Shown piece after piece: positions 1-9,420 of a stretch of 51,694 nt of DNA. The stretch is from Rhizobium sp. Q54 (GTDB lineage: Bacteria; Pseudomonadota; Alphaproteobacteria; UBA828). Within the stretch, counting starts at the first letter, position 1; every line of letters begins with the position of its first letter. Below the pieces are notes generated by a model that made no database searches, was not told the DNA's origin, and saw nothing but the letters and a program-made list of their open reading frames with translations. The position numbers and the translations under genes were made by a program. The stretch lies in assembly GCA_945892755.1 (NCBI GenBank), contig CAMDDO010000010.1:1-51694 (forward strand), read 5' to 3'.

Positions 1-1284
1 AAGGGACTCGAGATCTGGCGCAAGACGACCGCCTGGGAACGCTCGAAGGTGATGCGGAAGGTCGCCGAGCTGCTGCGCGAGCGCAATGAATCCATCGCAA
101 GGACTTTGACCCTCGAATCCGGCAAACCCATCGCCGAGTCTCGGCTGGAAGTTGGCGCCGCGGCCGATCAATTCGACTGGTTCGCCGACGAAGCGCGCCG
201 CGTCTATGGCCAGACGATCGAGAGCCGAATCCCAAATGTGCGCAATTTTCTGCGCTATGAGCCGGTCGGCGTGGTCGCCGCCTTCACAGCCTGGAATTTC
301 CCGGTCGTGCTGGTCGCGCGCAAGATTGCGCCCGCGCTCGCCGCCGGTTGCTCGATCATCGTCAAGCCGGCCGAGGACGATCCGGCCTCCGGCCTGGCGA
401 TCGTGCAGGCCTGCCATGACGCGGGCGTGCCGGCCGGCGTGGTCAATGCGGTTGTTGGCGATCCGCCCTTCATCTCGACCCATTTGCTCGCCTCGCCGAT
501 CACGCGGAAAGTCACGCTCACCGGCTCGATCCCAGTCGGCAAACAGCTTCTGAAACTCGCCGCCGACACGGTGAAGCGCGCCTCGATGGAGCTTGGTGGC
601 CATGCCCCGTTCATCGTCTTCGAAGATGCCGACATCACCCACGCGGTCGAAATTGGCGTGAAGACCAAGTTCCGCAATAACGGCCAGGTCTGCGTTTCGC
701 CGACCCGCTTCTTCGTGCATGAGAGCAAGGCCGAAGACTTCACCGCGCGTTTTGTCGCCGGTGTCAAGAAAATCAAAATCGGTAACGGCCTCGAAGCCGG
801 CGTCGATGTCGGCCCGCTGATCAACAAGAAGCGGCTCGACTGGATCAATGATCTGGTTGAGGACTCGCGGCGCAGCGGCGGCAAGATCGAAACCGGCGGA
901 AAGCGGCCGGCCGGCTTCAATAGCGGCTATTATTACGAGCCGACGGTGATCACCGGCTTGAAGGACGATAACAAGATCATGACCACCGAACCTTTCGGTC
1001 CGGTCGCCTTGATCACCACTTTCAAGGACTTCAACGAGGTCATGCGCCGCGCCAACCAACTGCCCTTCGGCCTGGCCTCCTATTGCTTCACCAAGTCGCT
1101 GAAAACCGCGAATGAGGCCTATGAGCAACTGGAAACCGGCATTGTCGGCGTCAACCACACGGCGATCGCGGCGGCCGAATTGCCCTTTGGCGGCATGAAG
1201 GAAAGCGGTCTCGGCCGCGAAGGCGGCTCGCTCGGCATCCATGATTACCTGGAGGCCAAATACGCGACGATGCTGATGAACTAG
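1..1284 (+). CDS. NAD(P)-dependent aldehyde dehydrogenase, succinate-semialdehyde type (5' truncated)
   Basis: Oxidises an aldehyde to the carboxylic acid in the cytoplasm; the closest family match by eye is succinate-semialdehyde/glutarate-semialdehyde dehydrogenase. The frame is open from base 1 with coding-like residues before the first possible internal start (GTG at 49), so the true start lies upstream of the window and roughly 50 N-terminal residues are missing. Visible ALDH signatures, numbered from the codon at 49: AWNFP near 81, the general-base motif MELGG (Glu181) and the nucleophile in GQVCV (Cys215). The C-terminus ends in the usual EGGSLGIHDYLE-like oligomerisation tail. It is followed by a strong intrinsic terminator and so is probably the last gene of its transcript. 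The family call is firm; the exact semialdehyde substrate is inferred. Confidence 0.93.
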   Translation, partial: KGLEIWRKTTAWERSKVMRKVAELLRERNESIARTLTLESGKPIAESRLEVGAAADQFDWFADEARRVYGQTIESRIPNVRNFLRYEPVGVVAAFTAWNFPVVLVARKIAPALAAGCSIIVKPAEDDPASGLAIVQACHDAGVPAGVVNAVVGDPPFISTHLLASPITRKVTLTGSIPVGKQLLKLAADTVKRASMELGGHAPFIVFEDADITHAVEIGVKTKFRNNGQVCVSPTRFFVHESKAEDFTARFVAGVKKIKIGNGLEAGVDVGPLINKKRLDWINDLVEDSRRSGGKIETGGKRPAGFNSGYYYEPTVITGLKDDNKIMTTEPFGPVALITTFKDFNEVMRRANQLPFGLASYCFTKSLKTANEAYEQLETGIVGVNHTAIAAAELPFGGMKESGLGREGGSLGIHDYLEAKYATMLMN

Positions 1285-1310
1285 GACGGCTAACGGTCAT
1301 TGCGTGATCA

Positions 1311-1349
1311 CGGGCGGCGGTTTCCAACGATTCCGCCGCCCGATTTTTT
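1311..1349 (+). terminator. Rho-independent terminator after the aldehyde dehydrogenase gene
   Basis: A perfect 10-bp stem (CGGGCGGCGG at 1311-1320 pairing with CCGCCGCCCG at 1333-1342) encloses a 12-nt loop and is followed by A and six T (1344-1349). It begins 26 nt after the aldehyde dehydrogenase stop codon. This is the clearest intrinsic terminator in the window and separates that gene from the amidase. Confidence 0.92.
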
Positions 1350-1445
1350 CGATCGGTCGGCACATCGCGCATTTAGGGTTTGCCGGCTCCGCGCCCCTGC
1401 GCTTGAATGACCGTGAGTCAACAACGCGAATGGGAGACGGACTTC

Positions 1446-2855
1446 ATGGCCAACAATGATCTTGCCTATATGGGCTTGCTCGAGCTTGGCTCGGCGCTCA
1501 AGGCACGCAAAGTCTCGTCGGCCGAGGCGACACGCGCCATGTTCGACCGCATCGGGGCGCTTGATTCGAAGCTATTCAGCTACTGCACGCTGATGCGCGA
1601 GACGGCCGAGGCCGAAGCGAAGCAGGCTGACGCAGAGATTGGTAAGGGCCAACACAAGGGCCCGCTTCATGGCGTGCCGATCGCGATCAAGGATCTGTGC
1701 GATGCCAAGGGCGTCGTCACGGCCGCCGGCATGCCACGGATCAATGGCAAGAATGTCGCGACCAAGGATTCGACCGTGGTGACGCGCTTTCGCGCGGCGG
1801 GCGCGGTCATCCTCGGCAAGCTGCAACTGACCGAGGGCGCCATCGCGCAGCATCACCCTGACGTCAAGGTGCCGGTTAACCCGCACAACGATAAATTCTG
1901 GAGCGGCGCGTCATCGAGCGGCTCGGGCGCGGCGACCGCCGCCGGCCTGTGCTACGGCTCGCTCGGCTCCGATACGGGCGGCTCGATCCGCCTTCCTTGC
2001 TTCGCGAACGGCGTTACCGGCATCAAGGCGAGCTGGGGCCGAGTCAGCAAAGCCGGTGTCGCGGCGCTCGCTTGGTCGCTCGACCATGTCGGCCCGATGG
2101 CGCGCAGCGCGGGCGATTGCGGCGCGATCCTCGGCGTGATCGCGGGCGTCGACCCTGAAGATCCGACGGCGCTTCGCGCGCCGGTGCCGGATTATTTGGC
2201 CGGGCTCGGTCAAGGCCTCAAGGGTGTGCGCATCGGTTTCGATGAGGCCTATGCGACCAACCTCGTCATACCGGCCATCACCAAGTCGATGCGCGAGGCG
2301 TTGGACGTGCTGCGCGCGGCCGGCGCCGAGATCAAGCCGATCAAGTTTCCCTCAACCGACGAGGTGCTTGAGGCTTGGTTCTCGATCTGCCCGCCCGAAT
2401 GCGCCGCCGCCCATGAAACGACCTTTCCCTCGCGCTCGGCGGATTATGGCCCGGGCCTGACGGAGATGGCGGAGAACGGCCGCAAGACGACCGGCCTCGC
2501 CTATGCCAAGGCGCACAATGTGCGCATGAAGTTCCGCGGACAGTACGACGCGGTGTTCGACGATGTCGACGTCGTCGTTTCGCCCGCAGGCATGCGTTAC
2601 ACGCTCTCTCTCAAGGAGTTCGACAGTTTCGGCTCCAAGGAGAGCGACTGGCCCAATCTGATCCGCTTTACCGCACCGACCGATATGGCGGGCACGCCAA
2701 CACTGCCTTTGCCATCCGGCATCGACCCCGATGGCGTGCCGTTCGGCTTTCAGCTCCTTGCACGTCATTTGAACGAGGCGGCGCTCGTGCGCGTCGGCGA
2801 CGCCTATCAACGCGCGACCGACTGGCACAAGCGGCGTCCGAAAATGGCACCCTGA
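1446..2855 (+). CDS. Amidase signature family hydrolase
   Basis: Hydrolyses a C-N bond of an amide, releasing ammonia or an amine. The 469-residue protein shows the amidase-signature core: catalytic Lys in PIAIKD (about residue 82), the Ser-rich GASSSGSGAA segment carrying the cis-Ser (about 157) and the nucleophile in DTGGSIR (about 180), the classical Ser-cisSer-Lys triad. The frame is open further upstream (GTG/ATG near 1407), but ATG 1446 is preferred because GGGAG sits 10 nt before it and the homology-like sequence starts there. The aminotransferase gene follows 21 nt downstream, suggesting an amide-to-amine/keto-acid route. It resembles GatA in fold, but no GatB or GatC is nearby, so tRNA amidation is unlikely. 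Confidence 0.93.
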   Translation: MANNDLAYMGLLELGSALKARKVSSAEATRAMFDRIGALDSKLFSYCTLMRETAEAEAKQADAEIGKGQHKGPLHGVPIAIKDLCDAKGVVTAAGMPRINGKNVATKDSTVVTRFRAAGAVILGKLQLTEGAIAQHHPDVKVPVNPHNDKFWSGASSSGSGAATAAGLCYGSLGSDTGGSIRLPCFANGVTGIKASWGRVSKAGVAALAWSLDHVGPMARSAGDCGAILGVIAGVDPEDPTALRAPVPDYLAGLGQGLKGVRIGFDEAYATNLVIPAITKSMREALDVLRAAGAEIKPIKFPSTDEVLEAWFSICPPECAAAHETTFPSRSADYGPGLTEMAENGRKTTGLAYAKAHNVRMKFRGQYDAVFDDVDVVVSPAGMRYTLSLKEFDSFGSKESDWPNLIRFTAPTDMAGTPTLPLPSGIDPDGVPFGFQLLARHLNEAALVRVGDAYQRATDWHKRRPKMAP

Positions 2856-2876
2856 GCAGGCAAGGAGGACGCCTTC

Positions 2877-4283
2877 ATGAGCGAGAAGCGTGATTGGCCG
2901 CAGCTTGAGCGCTGGGACCGCTCCTACTATTTGCACAGCACGCAAGCAGCGGCCGAACACGTGTTCTCCGCCGTCGATTCGATGGATGGCAATTACTTCA
3001 CGCTGTCCGACGGCACGCGGTTGCTCGACTTCCAGAGCCAGCTGATCTCCGACAGCATGGGGCACCGCCATCCGGCGATCCATGGCGAACTCGCGCGCGC
3101 CATGGAGCGTTATGGCCATGTGCTGTTCGGCATGGCCAATGAGTATCGCGCGCGTGCCGCCAAGCTGATCATCGAGGATGTGCTCGGTCCGAATTCATGG
3201 GCCGGGCGCGTCCGCGTCTTCGCCTCGGGCACCGATGCGATCGAATGCGCGATCGCCATGGCCCGGCTCTATACCCGCCGCACGGTGATACTGACGCAGG
3301 CCCATTCGTTCCACGGCATGACCATGGGCTCGACCATGATGCGCGGTTATCGCAACAATCTGACGCCGCAAGGCGATTCCTCGGCGGTACAGGATGTGCC
3401 CGGCTTTCCGGCGCATGGCTATATTCCGATCCCGCCGCCCGAGCCGGAAGACTATGTCGCGAATGGCACACTGCCCTCGATCGTCGCGACCGAGCAAATC
3501 CTGCGTGCGGTTGGTCCGGAGAACGTCGCGGGCGTCATCACCGAACCGATGCTTGGCGGTGGCGGTACCTTTCCGCACAAGGACTACATGCCGGCGCTGA
3601 TCGGCCTCGCACGCAAATACGGCATATTGTGGATCGATGACGAAGTGATCACCGGCTTCGGACGGCTTGGCGAATGGTTTGGCTATCAGCACTGGTCAGG
3701 CATCCAACCGGACATCCTAGCCGGCGGCAAAGGCGTCAACAGCTGCGCGCTGCCGGTCGGCGTGGTGATCGCGAGCAAGCCGATCGCCGACCATTTCGAG
3801 CAGGCGCGCTGGTGGAGCGGTTCGACCTGGGACGGCCATCCCTTGGTCTGCGCCACCATCGTCGGCAATCTCGAATACATGCTGGCCAACAACATCATTC
3901 AGCAGGTGCGCCAGCGCGGCGCCTATCTCAAGGAGCGGCTCGATAGCTTGAAGCCGAAGCACCCCTCGATCGGGCGAATCTCCGGTCGCGGTCTGTTTCT
4001 GGTGGTTGACCTGGTCAATGCCGAAGGCAAGCCGATCGTGCCGGAGGATCGCTTCAGCGCGTTCACCGGCGATTTGAGCGAGCATCCGAACGCGATCGTC
4101 TACAAGGAGACCGCAAAGCGCGGTGTCTTCCTGGGCGGCTTCACGCCCAACACGATCAAGCTCGGGCCGCCTTTTACGGTGACGCAGGACGACATCGACC
4201 TTGCGGTCGACGCGCTGGATGCCGCGCTTGACGTGATCGATGCCAAGTTCGTCAAGACGGGCGCCAAGTCGAAATCGAATTGA
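2877..4283 (+). CDS. Class III (omega-type) PLP-dependent aminotransferase
   Basis: Transfers an amino group between an amine or amino acid and a keto acid using pyridoxal phosphate. The 468-residue length fits the family. PLP-binding features are the SGTDA phosphate-cup motif near 117-121, the acidic IDDEVITGFGR (Asp254 region) and the Schiff-base lysine in LAGGKG (Lys285). An excellent Shine-Dalgarno (AGGAGG) lies before ATG 2877. It sits 21 nt after the amidase, so the two are probably co-transcribed and may process the same nitrogenous substrate. It could be a 4-aminobutyrate, beta-alanine/pyruvate or glutamate-1-semialdehyde-like enzyme; sequence alone does not decide. It is one of three class III aminotransferases in this window. 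Confidence 0.92.
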   Translation: MSEKRDWPQLERWDRSYYLHSTQAAAEHVFSAVDSMDGNYFTLSDGTRLLDFQSQLISDSMGHRHPAIHGELARAMERYGHVLFGMANEYRARAAKLIIEDVLGPNSWAGRVRVFASGTDAIECAIAMARLYTRRTVILTQAHSFHGMTMGSTMMRGYRNNLTPQGDSSAVQDVPGFPAHGYIPIPPPEPEDYVANGTLPSIVATEQILRAVGPENVAGVITEPMLGGGGTFPHKDYMPALIGLARKYGILWIDDEVITGFGRLGEWFGYQHWSGIQPDILAGGKGVNSCALPVGVVIASKPIADHFEQARWWSGSTWDGHPLVCATIVGNLEYMLANNIIQQVRQRGAYLKERLDSLKPKHPSIGRISGRGLFLVVDLVNAEGKPIVPEDRFSAFTGDLSEHPNAIVYKETAKRGVFLGGFTPNTIKLGPPFTVTQDDIDLAVDALDAALDVIDAKFVKTGAKSKSN

Positions 4284-4304
4284 AGGCTACGGGCCGCTCG
4301 CCCG

Positions 4305-5789
4305 ATGACGGCCACGCCACCCCGCGATCCGTCGCGAGATGCCATGGCGCTCCTTCGACGCGCGATCGAGTTGCACGGCGCCGGCAAATCCGCCGAGGCC
4401 GAGCGGACCTATCGGGCCGCGCTGGCGCTCGATGGCGGCAACGTCGATGCGCAGCGCAACTATGGTGTCCTCCTGCACAGCCTGGGCCGCTTTGCGGAAG
4501 CCGAGCAACAGGCGAGACGTGCCCTTGCCCTAAAGCCCGACGATGCCGAGGCCCAGCTAAACCTCGCGCTCGCCATGAGAAAACTCGGCCGGCCGCAAGA
4601 CGCGCTCGAGGCCGTGCGTCGTTCGCTTGCATTGCGACCGAACAGTGCGACCGCCGAGCTCACGCTCGGGAATGCGCTGCAAGACCTCGATCAGAACGAG
4701 GCTGCGGAAGCCGCTCTGCATCGCGCGCTCGCCCTGCAACCCGATTTCGCTATCGCGCTCAACAATCTCGGCAACGCCCACATCCGGCGCGGCGCGGTCG
4801 ACGAGGCAGTCGCCTATTATCGACGCGCCGTCGAGGTCGATCCCCTTTATACCGAAGCGCACTACAGCCTCGGGCTCGCTCTCCTGCTTCAGGGCGAGCT
4901 GGCCGAGGGCCTTGAAGAGTATGAGTGGCGCTGGCAGCGCGGCGGCCTCAAGCCGCACCGCTTCAGGGCGCCGCTCTGGACAACCGATGCCCCGTCCGCT
5001 GCCACGGTGCTGGTCTATTCGGAGCAAGGCATTGGCGACATCATCCAGTTCGCGCGCTACGTGCCTCTGTTGACGGCGCGCGGCCATCGCGTCCTGTTTG
5101 GGGTTCCGCCTGCCCTGGAACGCCTGTTCGCACACCTCGGCGGCGCAACCATTGTGCCGCCCGGCAAAGCCCTACCCTCATTCGACCGGCAGATCGCGTT
5201 GCTCAGCCTGCCGCGCGCCTTGGGCACCAGGATCGAAACCATCCCGGCTGACGTTCCTTACCTCGCGGCGCCGCCGAAGGTGGTTTCGCATTGGCGCACC
5301 CGGCTCGGCGGCGACGGCGGTGTCAAGGTCGGCCTGGTCTGGCGCGGCAGCACGACCTTCGCGACCGATCGCAAGCGCTCGATCGATCCGAGCCTGCTCG
5401 GGCCCCTCTTCGGCGTGCCCGGCGTGCGCCTGATCAGTCTCCAAAAAGAGCCGCGCGATCACGACCTCGCGGTGCTGCGTGGCTTTGGTCCGCTCGAACA
5501 CATCGGCGCCGAGCTCGGCGACTTCGCCGACACGGCCGGCGCGCTCTTGGCGCTCGACCTCGTGGTCTCGGTCGACACCGCGGTTGCCCATCTTGCGGGC
5601 GCCCTCGGCCATCCGGTTTTGCTACTCCTGCCCTTCGCGCCTGACTGGCGCTGGCTCTTGGCGCGTGACGACAGCCCGTGGTACCCCAGCGCGCGCTTGT
5701 TTCGGCAACCCGCGCTCGACGACTGGCCGAGCGTCATCGCGCGCGTCGCGACAGCGCTACGAGAGAGCGCGACGGCTCAGCTTCGGTAG
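4305..5789 (+). CDS. TPR-repeat protein with C-terminal GT9-like glycosyltransferase domain
   Basis: The N-terminal half (about residues 10-200) is a run of 34-residue tetratricopeptide repeats, recognisable by the recurring pattern of A-x-x-x-Y/L, G and A-L-x-L-x-P. The C-terminal half (about 230-490) resembles glycosyltransferase family 9/ADP-heptose-transferase-like folds, with an EQGIGD segment, a VGLVWRG strand and a DLVVSVDTAVAHLAGALG motif. Such fusions are common in alphaproteobacteria and are usually cytoplasmic with unknown sugar acceptors. It lies 21 nt after the aminotransferase but has no obvious functional link to it. Its last 13 bases overlap the convergent lyase gene on the other strand. 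Domain assignment is good; the biochemical role is unknown. Confidence 0.88.
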   Translation: MTATPPRDPSRDAMALLRRAIELHGAGKSAEAERTYRAALALDGGNVDAQRNYGVLLHSLGRFAEAEQQARRALALKPDDAEAQLNLALAMRKLGRPQDALEAVRRSLALRPNSATAELTLGNALQDLDQNEAAEAALHRALALQPDFAIALNNLGNAHIRRGAVDEAVAYYRRAVEVDPLYTEAHYSLGLALLLQGELAEGLEEYEWRWQRGGLKPHRFRAPLWTTDAPSAATVLVYSEQGIGDIIQFARYVPLLTARGHRVLFGVPPALERLFAHLGGATIVPPGKALPSFDRQIALLSLPRALGTRIETIPADVPYLAAPPKVVSHWRTRLGGDGGVKVGLVWRGSTTFATDRKRSIDPSLLGPLFGVPGVRLISLQKEPRDHDLAVLRGFGPLEHIGAELGDFADTAGALLALDLVVSVDTAVAHLAGALGHPVLLLLPFAPDWRWLLARDDSPWYPSARLFRQPALDDWPSVIARVATALRESATAQLR

Positions 5790-6655
5790 CGTCGCTCGAG
5801 CGCGTCCCAATTGGCCTTGGCCACGACACGCTGGCGCTCCTCGAACGAACCGATCCGATCGGCGACGCGATCGAGCTGCCCATCGGATTTGAGCGCGCCA
5901 AGCACCTCCTGCATGGCCTTGACCGCGGCCTGCAAGGCGGCATTGGCATAGATCACAAGACCGAAGCCCATGGCCGCAAGCTCGGATTGCGGCAGCACCG
6001 GCGTCTTTCCGCCGATCACCATGTTGGCGATCTGCGGCACACGCAGTGCGCGCGTAATGATCTCGAGTTCGTCGCGCGTGGCGGGTGCCTCAACGAAGGT
6101 CGCGTCGGCGCCAGCCGCGACATAGGCATTGGCGCGTGCCAAGGCGGCCTGCATGCCGCTGGCCGAGCGGGCATCGGTGCGTGCGATGATCAAGAAATCG
6201 CGCGATGAACGCGTATCCACCGCGGCTTTGACCTTGGCTATCATCTCTTCGGCAGAGATCACTTCATGGCCGGCGAAATGGCCGCAGCGTTTCGGAAACA
6301 CCTGATCTTCGATCTGGATCGCGTTGGCACCGGCGCGCTCGAGCACGCGCACCGTGCGCACCATATTGACGGCGTTGCCAAAGCCGGTATCGGCATCGAC
6401 CACCAGCGGCAGGGTGCAGATGTCGGCGATGCTTGCGACCGTATCGGCGAGCTCGCTCAGGGTGACGAGACCGATATCGGGCACGCCAAGCCGCGTGTTC
6501 GCGATCCCCGCGCCGCTGACATAGGCCACCTCAAAACCTAGATCGGCGATGATGCGAGCGGTCAGCGCGTTCGCCGCGCCGGGTGCCAAAACCGCGCGTC
6601 GCGCCTCAATCATGGCTTTGAGCTTGGCGCCGTTGCCTGGGGTTCCACTCGTCAT
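5777..6655 (-). CDS. Isocitrate lyase / PEP mutase superfamily lyase (2-methylisocitrate- or dimethylmalate-lyase-like)
   Basis: Predicted to cleave a substituted malate or isocitrate-type acid into two smaller acids such as pyruvate plus succinate or propionate. At 292 residues it matches the short PrpB/dimethylmalate-lyase group. The Mg-binding strand VVDADTGFGN (87-94) and the catalytic loop KRCGH (122-126) are intact, so it should be a lyase rather than a phosphonomutase. It is the last gene of a three-gene operon with the PrpF-like isomerase (7 nt gap) and the TcuA-like dehydrogenase. The neighbourhood points to catabolism of tricarballylate, aconitate or a methylated C4-C6 dicarboxylate. 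Oxaloacetate decarboxylase activity, seen in relatives, is an alternative. Confidence 0.9.
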   Translation of the reverse strand: MTSGTPGNGAKLKAMIEARRAVLAPGAANALTARIIADLGFEVAYVSGAGIANTRLGVPDIGLVTLSELADTVASIADICTLPLVVDADTGFGNAVNMVRTVRVLERAGANAIQIEDQVFPKRCGHFAGHEVISAEEMIAKVKAAVDTRSSRDFLIIARTDARSASGMQAALARANAYVAAGADATFVEAPATRDELEIITRALRVPQIANMVIGGKTPVLPQSELAAMGFGLVIYANAALQAAVKAMQEVLGALKSDGQLDRVADRIGSFEERQRVVAKANWDALERRYRS

Positions 6656-6662
6656 GGACGCC

Positions 6663-7889
6663 TCACTCGACCAGGAGCGCCGCGCGGATCGGATCGACCG
6701 CCGGCAAGGGGGTCAGAAGCCGCGCGGGAAATTCGACGCGGCCGGTCATCAGCCGCCGCGCGGTACGAAACACCGTCACCGTGCCGGCGCGCGGTGTTCC
6801 ATCCTCGATGCCGACTGACGCATCGACCGGCAGCACGCCCGAGGGATGCCCGATCCGAATCGGATCGCCCGCCGATCGGCTCCTTCGGCACGCCGCGTGT
6901 ACGACCGTGCCGTCAATTCGCGCCGCGACCGCGGCGCACATCGCACCGGTCAACGGGATTGCGTTGTGTGGCGCGCCCATCGAGATCATGCGCACGACGA
7001 CATCGACCGCTGTCATATCGAGCATCCGGCCATCGAGCAGACGCGACGAAACGGGCGGCGCCACAAGCGCGACCTTTGGGCTCGCTCGCGAGCGCTCGGT
7101 CGCTTCCTCTGGCGTGCGCGCGAGGCCCATCATCACCGCCGCCGCACCACGGATCGCTTCAAGCGCACCCAGCAGCGCGGCATTGGCGCGCAATTGCTCG
7201 GGGAGCGCGATGCCACTTGAGCCAAGCGCCGTGGCCTCGACGAAGACGACCGGATTCGTGGCATCGACCAGCGAGCCCGCCACTTTGCGCCCGTCGGGCA
7301 AACTATACTGGTCGACCGGCCGTCCCGTCGGCAATAAACGGCCCGACACGGCGCCGCCGGGATCGACGAAGTCGAGCCGGATGGCCGAGCCAGAGCCAGA
7401 CACCCCATCGATCGCGAAGTCACCATCGACCGCCGCCGCGCCGCCGCGGACCTCGAGATGGCAAATCACGCGCTTCTGGGTGTTGGTGTTGAACATGCGG
7501 ATGGAGACGGAACCATCGGCCGCGGTAACGAGGCCCTCGTTCACCGCGAATGCGCCGACCGCCGACGACAAATTGCCGCAGTTCGAGCGATAATCGACCA
7601 AGGCCATGTCGACCGCGACCTGGCCAAAGGTGTAGTCGATATCGCAATCCACCCGCGTCGACGGTTCGACGATCATGACCTTCGATAGTGACGAGATGCC
7701 GCCACCCATGCCATCGAGCTGACGGCCATAGGGATCGGGACTGCCGAGCGCCGCGCAGAACACCGCATCCCACAGCGCACGTTGCGGGGGCAGGTTGCTG
7801 CGATGAAAAAACAGGCCCTTGCTCGAACCGCCACGCATGAAGATCGTCGGCAGGCTGATTTGATCCACCCGTGCGTCTTCCAGTTTCAC
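6663..7889 (-). CDS. PrpF-family tautomerase/isomerase (aconitate-isomerase-like)
   Basis: PrpF-family proteins have the diaminopimelate-epimerase fold and move a proton or double bond in unsaturated polycarboxylates such as aconitate, methylitaconate or oxalomesaconate. The 408-residue protein carries the family signatures FMRGGSSKG near the N-terminus, LDGMGGG(I)SSLSKV and SNCGNLSS, the latter containing the catalytic Cys. The start is a GTG whose last bases overlap the TGA stop of the upstream dehydrogenase gene (GTGA, 7886-7889), a translational-coupling arrangement. Together with TcuA-like and lyase neighbours it suggests a pathway through a cis/trans-aconitate-type intermediate. The methylitaconate isomerase role of nicotinate fermentation is a plausible alternative because that pathway also ends in a KRCGH-type lyase. 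Confidence 0.9.
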   Translation of the reverse strand: MKLEDARVDQISLPTIFMRGGSSKGLFFHRSNLPPQRALWDAVFCAALGSPDPYGRQLDGMGGGISSLSKVMIVEPSTRVDCDIDYTFGQVAVDMALVDYRSNCGNLSSAVGAFAVNEGLVTAADGSVSIRMFNTNTQKRVICHLEVRGGAAAVDGDFAIDGVSGSGSAIRLDFVDPGGAVSGRLLPTGRPVDQYSLPDGRKVAGSLVDATNPVVFVEATALGSSGIALPEQLRANAALLGALEAIRGAAAVMMGLARTPEEATERSRASPKVALVAPPVSSRLLDGRMLDMTAVDVVVRMISMGAPHNAIPLTGAMCAAVAARIDGTVVHAACRRSRSAGDPIRIGHPSGVLPVDASVGIEDGTPRAGTVTVFRTARRLMTGRVEFPARLLTPLPAVDPIRAALLVE

Positions 7890-9361
7890 GCGGCGCGCGC
7901 GGCTTTGGCGCGATCGGCCGCGTGCAGGCCGGCGGCGCGGCCGAATACCGCGCCGCGCAGCACCGAGGTCGCACCGGTGTAGGTGCCATAATAGAGGCCG
8001 ATCACCTCGCCGCCGGCGTAGAGACCTGGAATCGGCATGCCGTCGCCATCGAGCACTTGTGCGTCGCGGTCAACCTTGATGCCGCCGAACGTGAAGCAAT
8101 TGCCACACACGATCGGCAGGGCGAGATAGGGCGCGCGGTCAAGCGGCCGTGCCCAGTTGGATTTCGGTGGCGTCAACCCGAACGTCATCAGGCCGTCGAC
8201 GGCGAGCGGCTGGAACTGCGCCTGACCGGTGCAGGCTGCGTTATAGGCCGCGATGGTGCGCCCGAGGGCGCTGCCGTCGATGCCCAGCTTCGCCGCCAGG
8301 GCTTCGATGCTATCAGCAGCGATCGGCGGCTGGTCCGAGCGCACCGCCTTCTTCCAGTTCGGCACGTCATGGATCTTGGAATCGAGGATTAGCCATGCGA
8401 TGCCCTCGGGCTGCTTCAAAATACGTCGGGTGATCGCCTCATAGGTCGCGTCGACCGTCGCCGGCGCCTCGTCAAGAAAGCGCGCGCCCTGCTTGTTCAC
8501 CAATATGCCGTAGTTGAAGACCATGATCACCGGCTCGGGCATGCCGGAACGCGGGTCGATCGGCTCGGCGTGAAACGCGCCATAGTCGCCCGCCGGACAA
8601 GCGCCCGCGTCGAGCGCCATACGGATGCCTTCGCCCTTGTTGTAATAGCCGCCGCGCGCCACCGGTCGGATATAGCGCGCACCAGGTCCGATATAGCGCG
8701 CCAACATCTCCGGATTGCCTTCGAAACCACCGGACGCAAGCACGACCGAAGCGGCGTGGAACGCCCGCGAGCGGCCGCTCGGCTCGCGCGCCTCGACGCC
8801 GATGACCGCGCCGCCGTCATCGCGGATTAGCGCGCGCGCCGAGGTTTCGTAGAACATCTCAACGCCGTTGATCTCGGCCCAACCGGCGAGGGCCTCGACC
8901 AGCGCGAGCCCACCGCCGATCGGAGCGATGCGTGTCGTGCAGGTCGTGATAAAATAATTTGGCAGGAAATCAAATTTGAGGCCGAACGATTTGAGCCATT
9001 TCAGCGTCGGGCCGGCGCGATCGGCAAAACTGGCGATCAGTTCGGGGTCGGTGAAGCCGAGCGCCTTGACGATGGACGGCCAGGTCTCATAGGCGTTGCC
9101 CGCCTCGCGGACCAAAGATGGATCGAGATAGTGGCCGGCGTTGGCGGCCAAGTGCTCCTCGAAATCGTCGGCAACCTCGTCCTCGCTTTTCATACGCATG
9201 AAAGCCTCGGTCCAACGCGTATTGCCGCCGCGTTCCTCGCGCGTCGCGCGTTCAAGCAGCGCGACACGTGCGCCCGCTTGTCGAGCCGAAACCGCGGCCG
9301 ACAGCCCCGCAATGCCGCAGCCCACGACCACCAAATCATATCGTTCAGCGCTTGCCGCCAT
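7886..9361 (-). CDS. tcuA: FAD-dependent tricarballylate dehydrogenase-like flavoprotein
   Basis: TcuA oxidises tricarballylate to cis-aconitate with FAD. The 491-residue protein begins with a dinucleotide-binding GCGIAG motif (residues 14-19) followed by the RGGNTRWTEA(F)-type segment characteristic of TcuA within the fumarate-reductase/succinate-dehydrogenase flavoprotein family, and ends with YAGGEVIGLYYGTY-like FAD contacts. No lipoprotein or Tat signal is seen, so it should be cytoplasmic. In Salmonella TcuA works with the membrane electron shuttle TcuB and transporter TcuC; neither is present here, so its electron acceptor is unknown. It is first in a three-gene operon, divergent from the molybdopterin dehydrogenase gene. 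The TcuA name is family-level; other unsaturable polycarboxylates are possible substrates. Confidence 0.85.
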   Translation of the reverse strand: MAASAERYDLVVVGCGIAGLSAAVSARQAGARVALLERATREERGGNTRWTEAFMRMKSEDEVADDFEEHLAANAGHYLDPSLVREAGNAYETWPSIVKALGFTDPELIASFADRAGPTLKWLKSFGLKFDFLPNYFITTCTTRIAPIGGGLALVEALAGWAEINGVEMFYETSARALIRDDGGAVIGVEAREPSGRSRAFHAASVVLASGGFEGNPEMLARYIGPGARYIRPVARGGYYNKGEGIRMALDAGACPAGDYGAFHAEPIDPRSGMPEPVIMVFNYGILVNKQGARFLDEAPATVDATYEAITRRILKQPEGIAWLILDSKIHDVPNWKKAVRSDQPPIAADSIEALAAKLGIDGSALGRTIAAYNAACTGQAQFQPLAVDGLMTFGLTPPKSNWARPLDRAPYLALPIVCGNCFTFGGIKVDRDAQVLDGDGMPIPGLYAGGEVIGLYYGTYTGATSVLRGAVFGRAAGLHAADRAKAARAA

Positions 9362-9420
9362 GCCACGTTTTCCCGCCCAGCTTCATCGACAGACGGCTAC
9401 ATTGATGCTTAGGTCTCACG

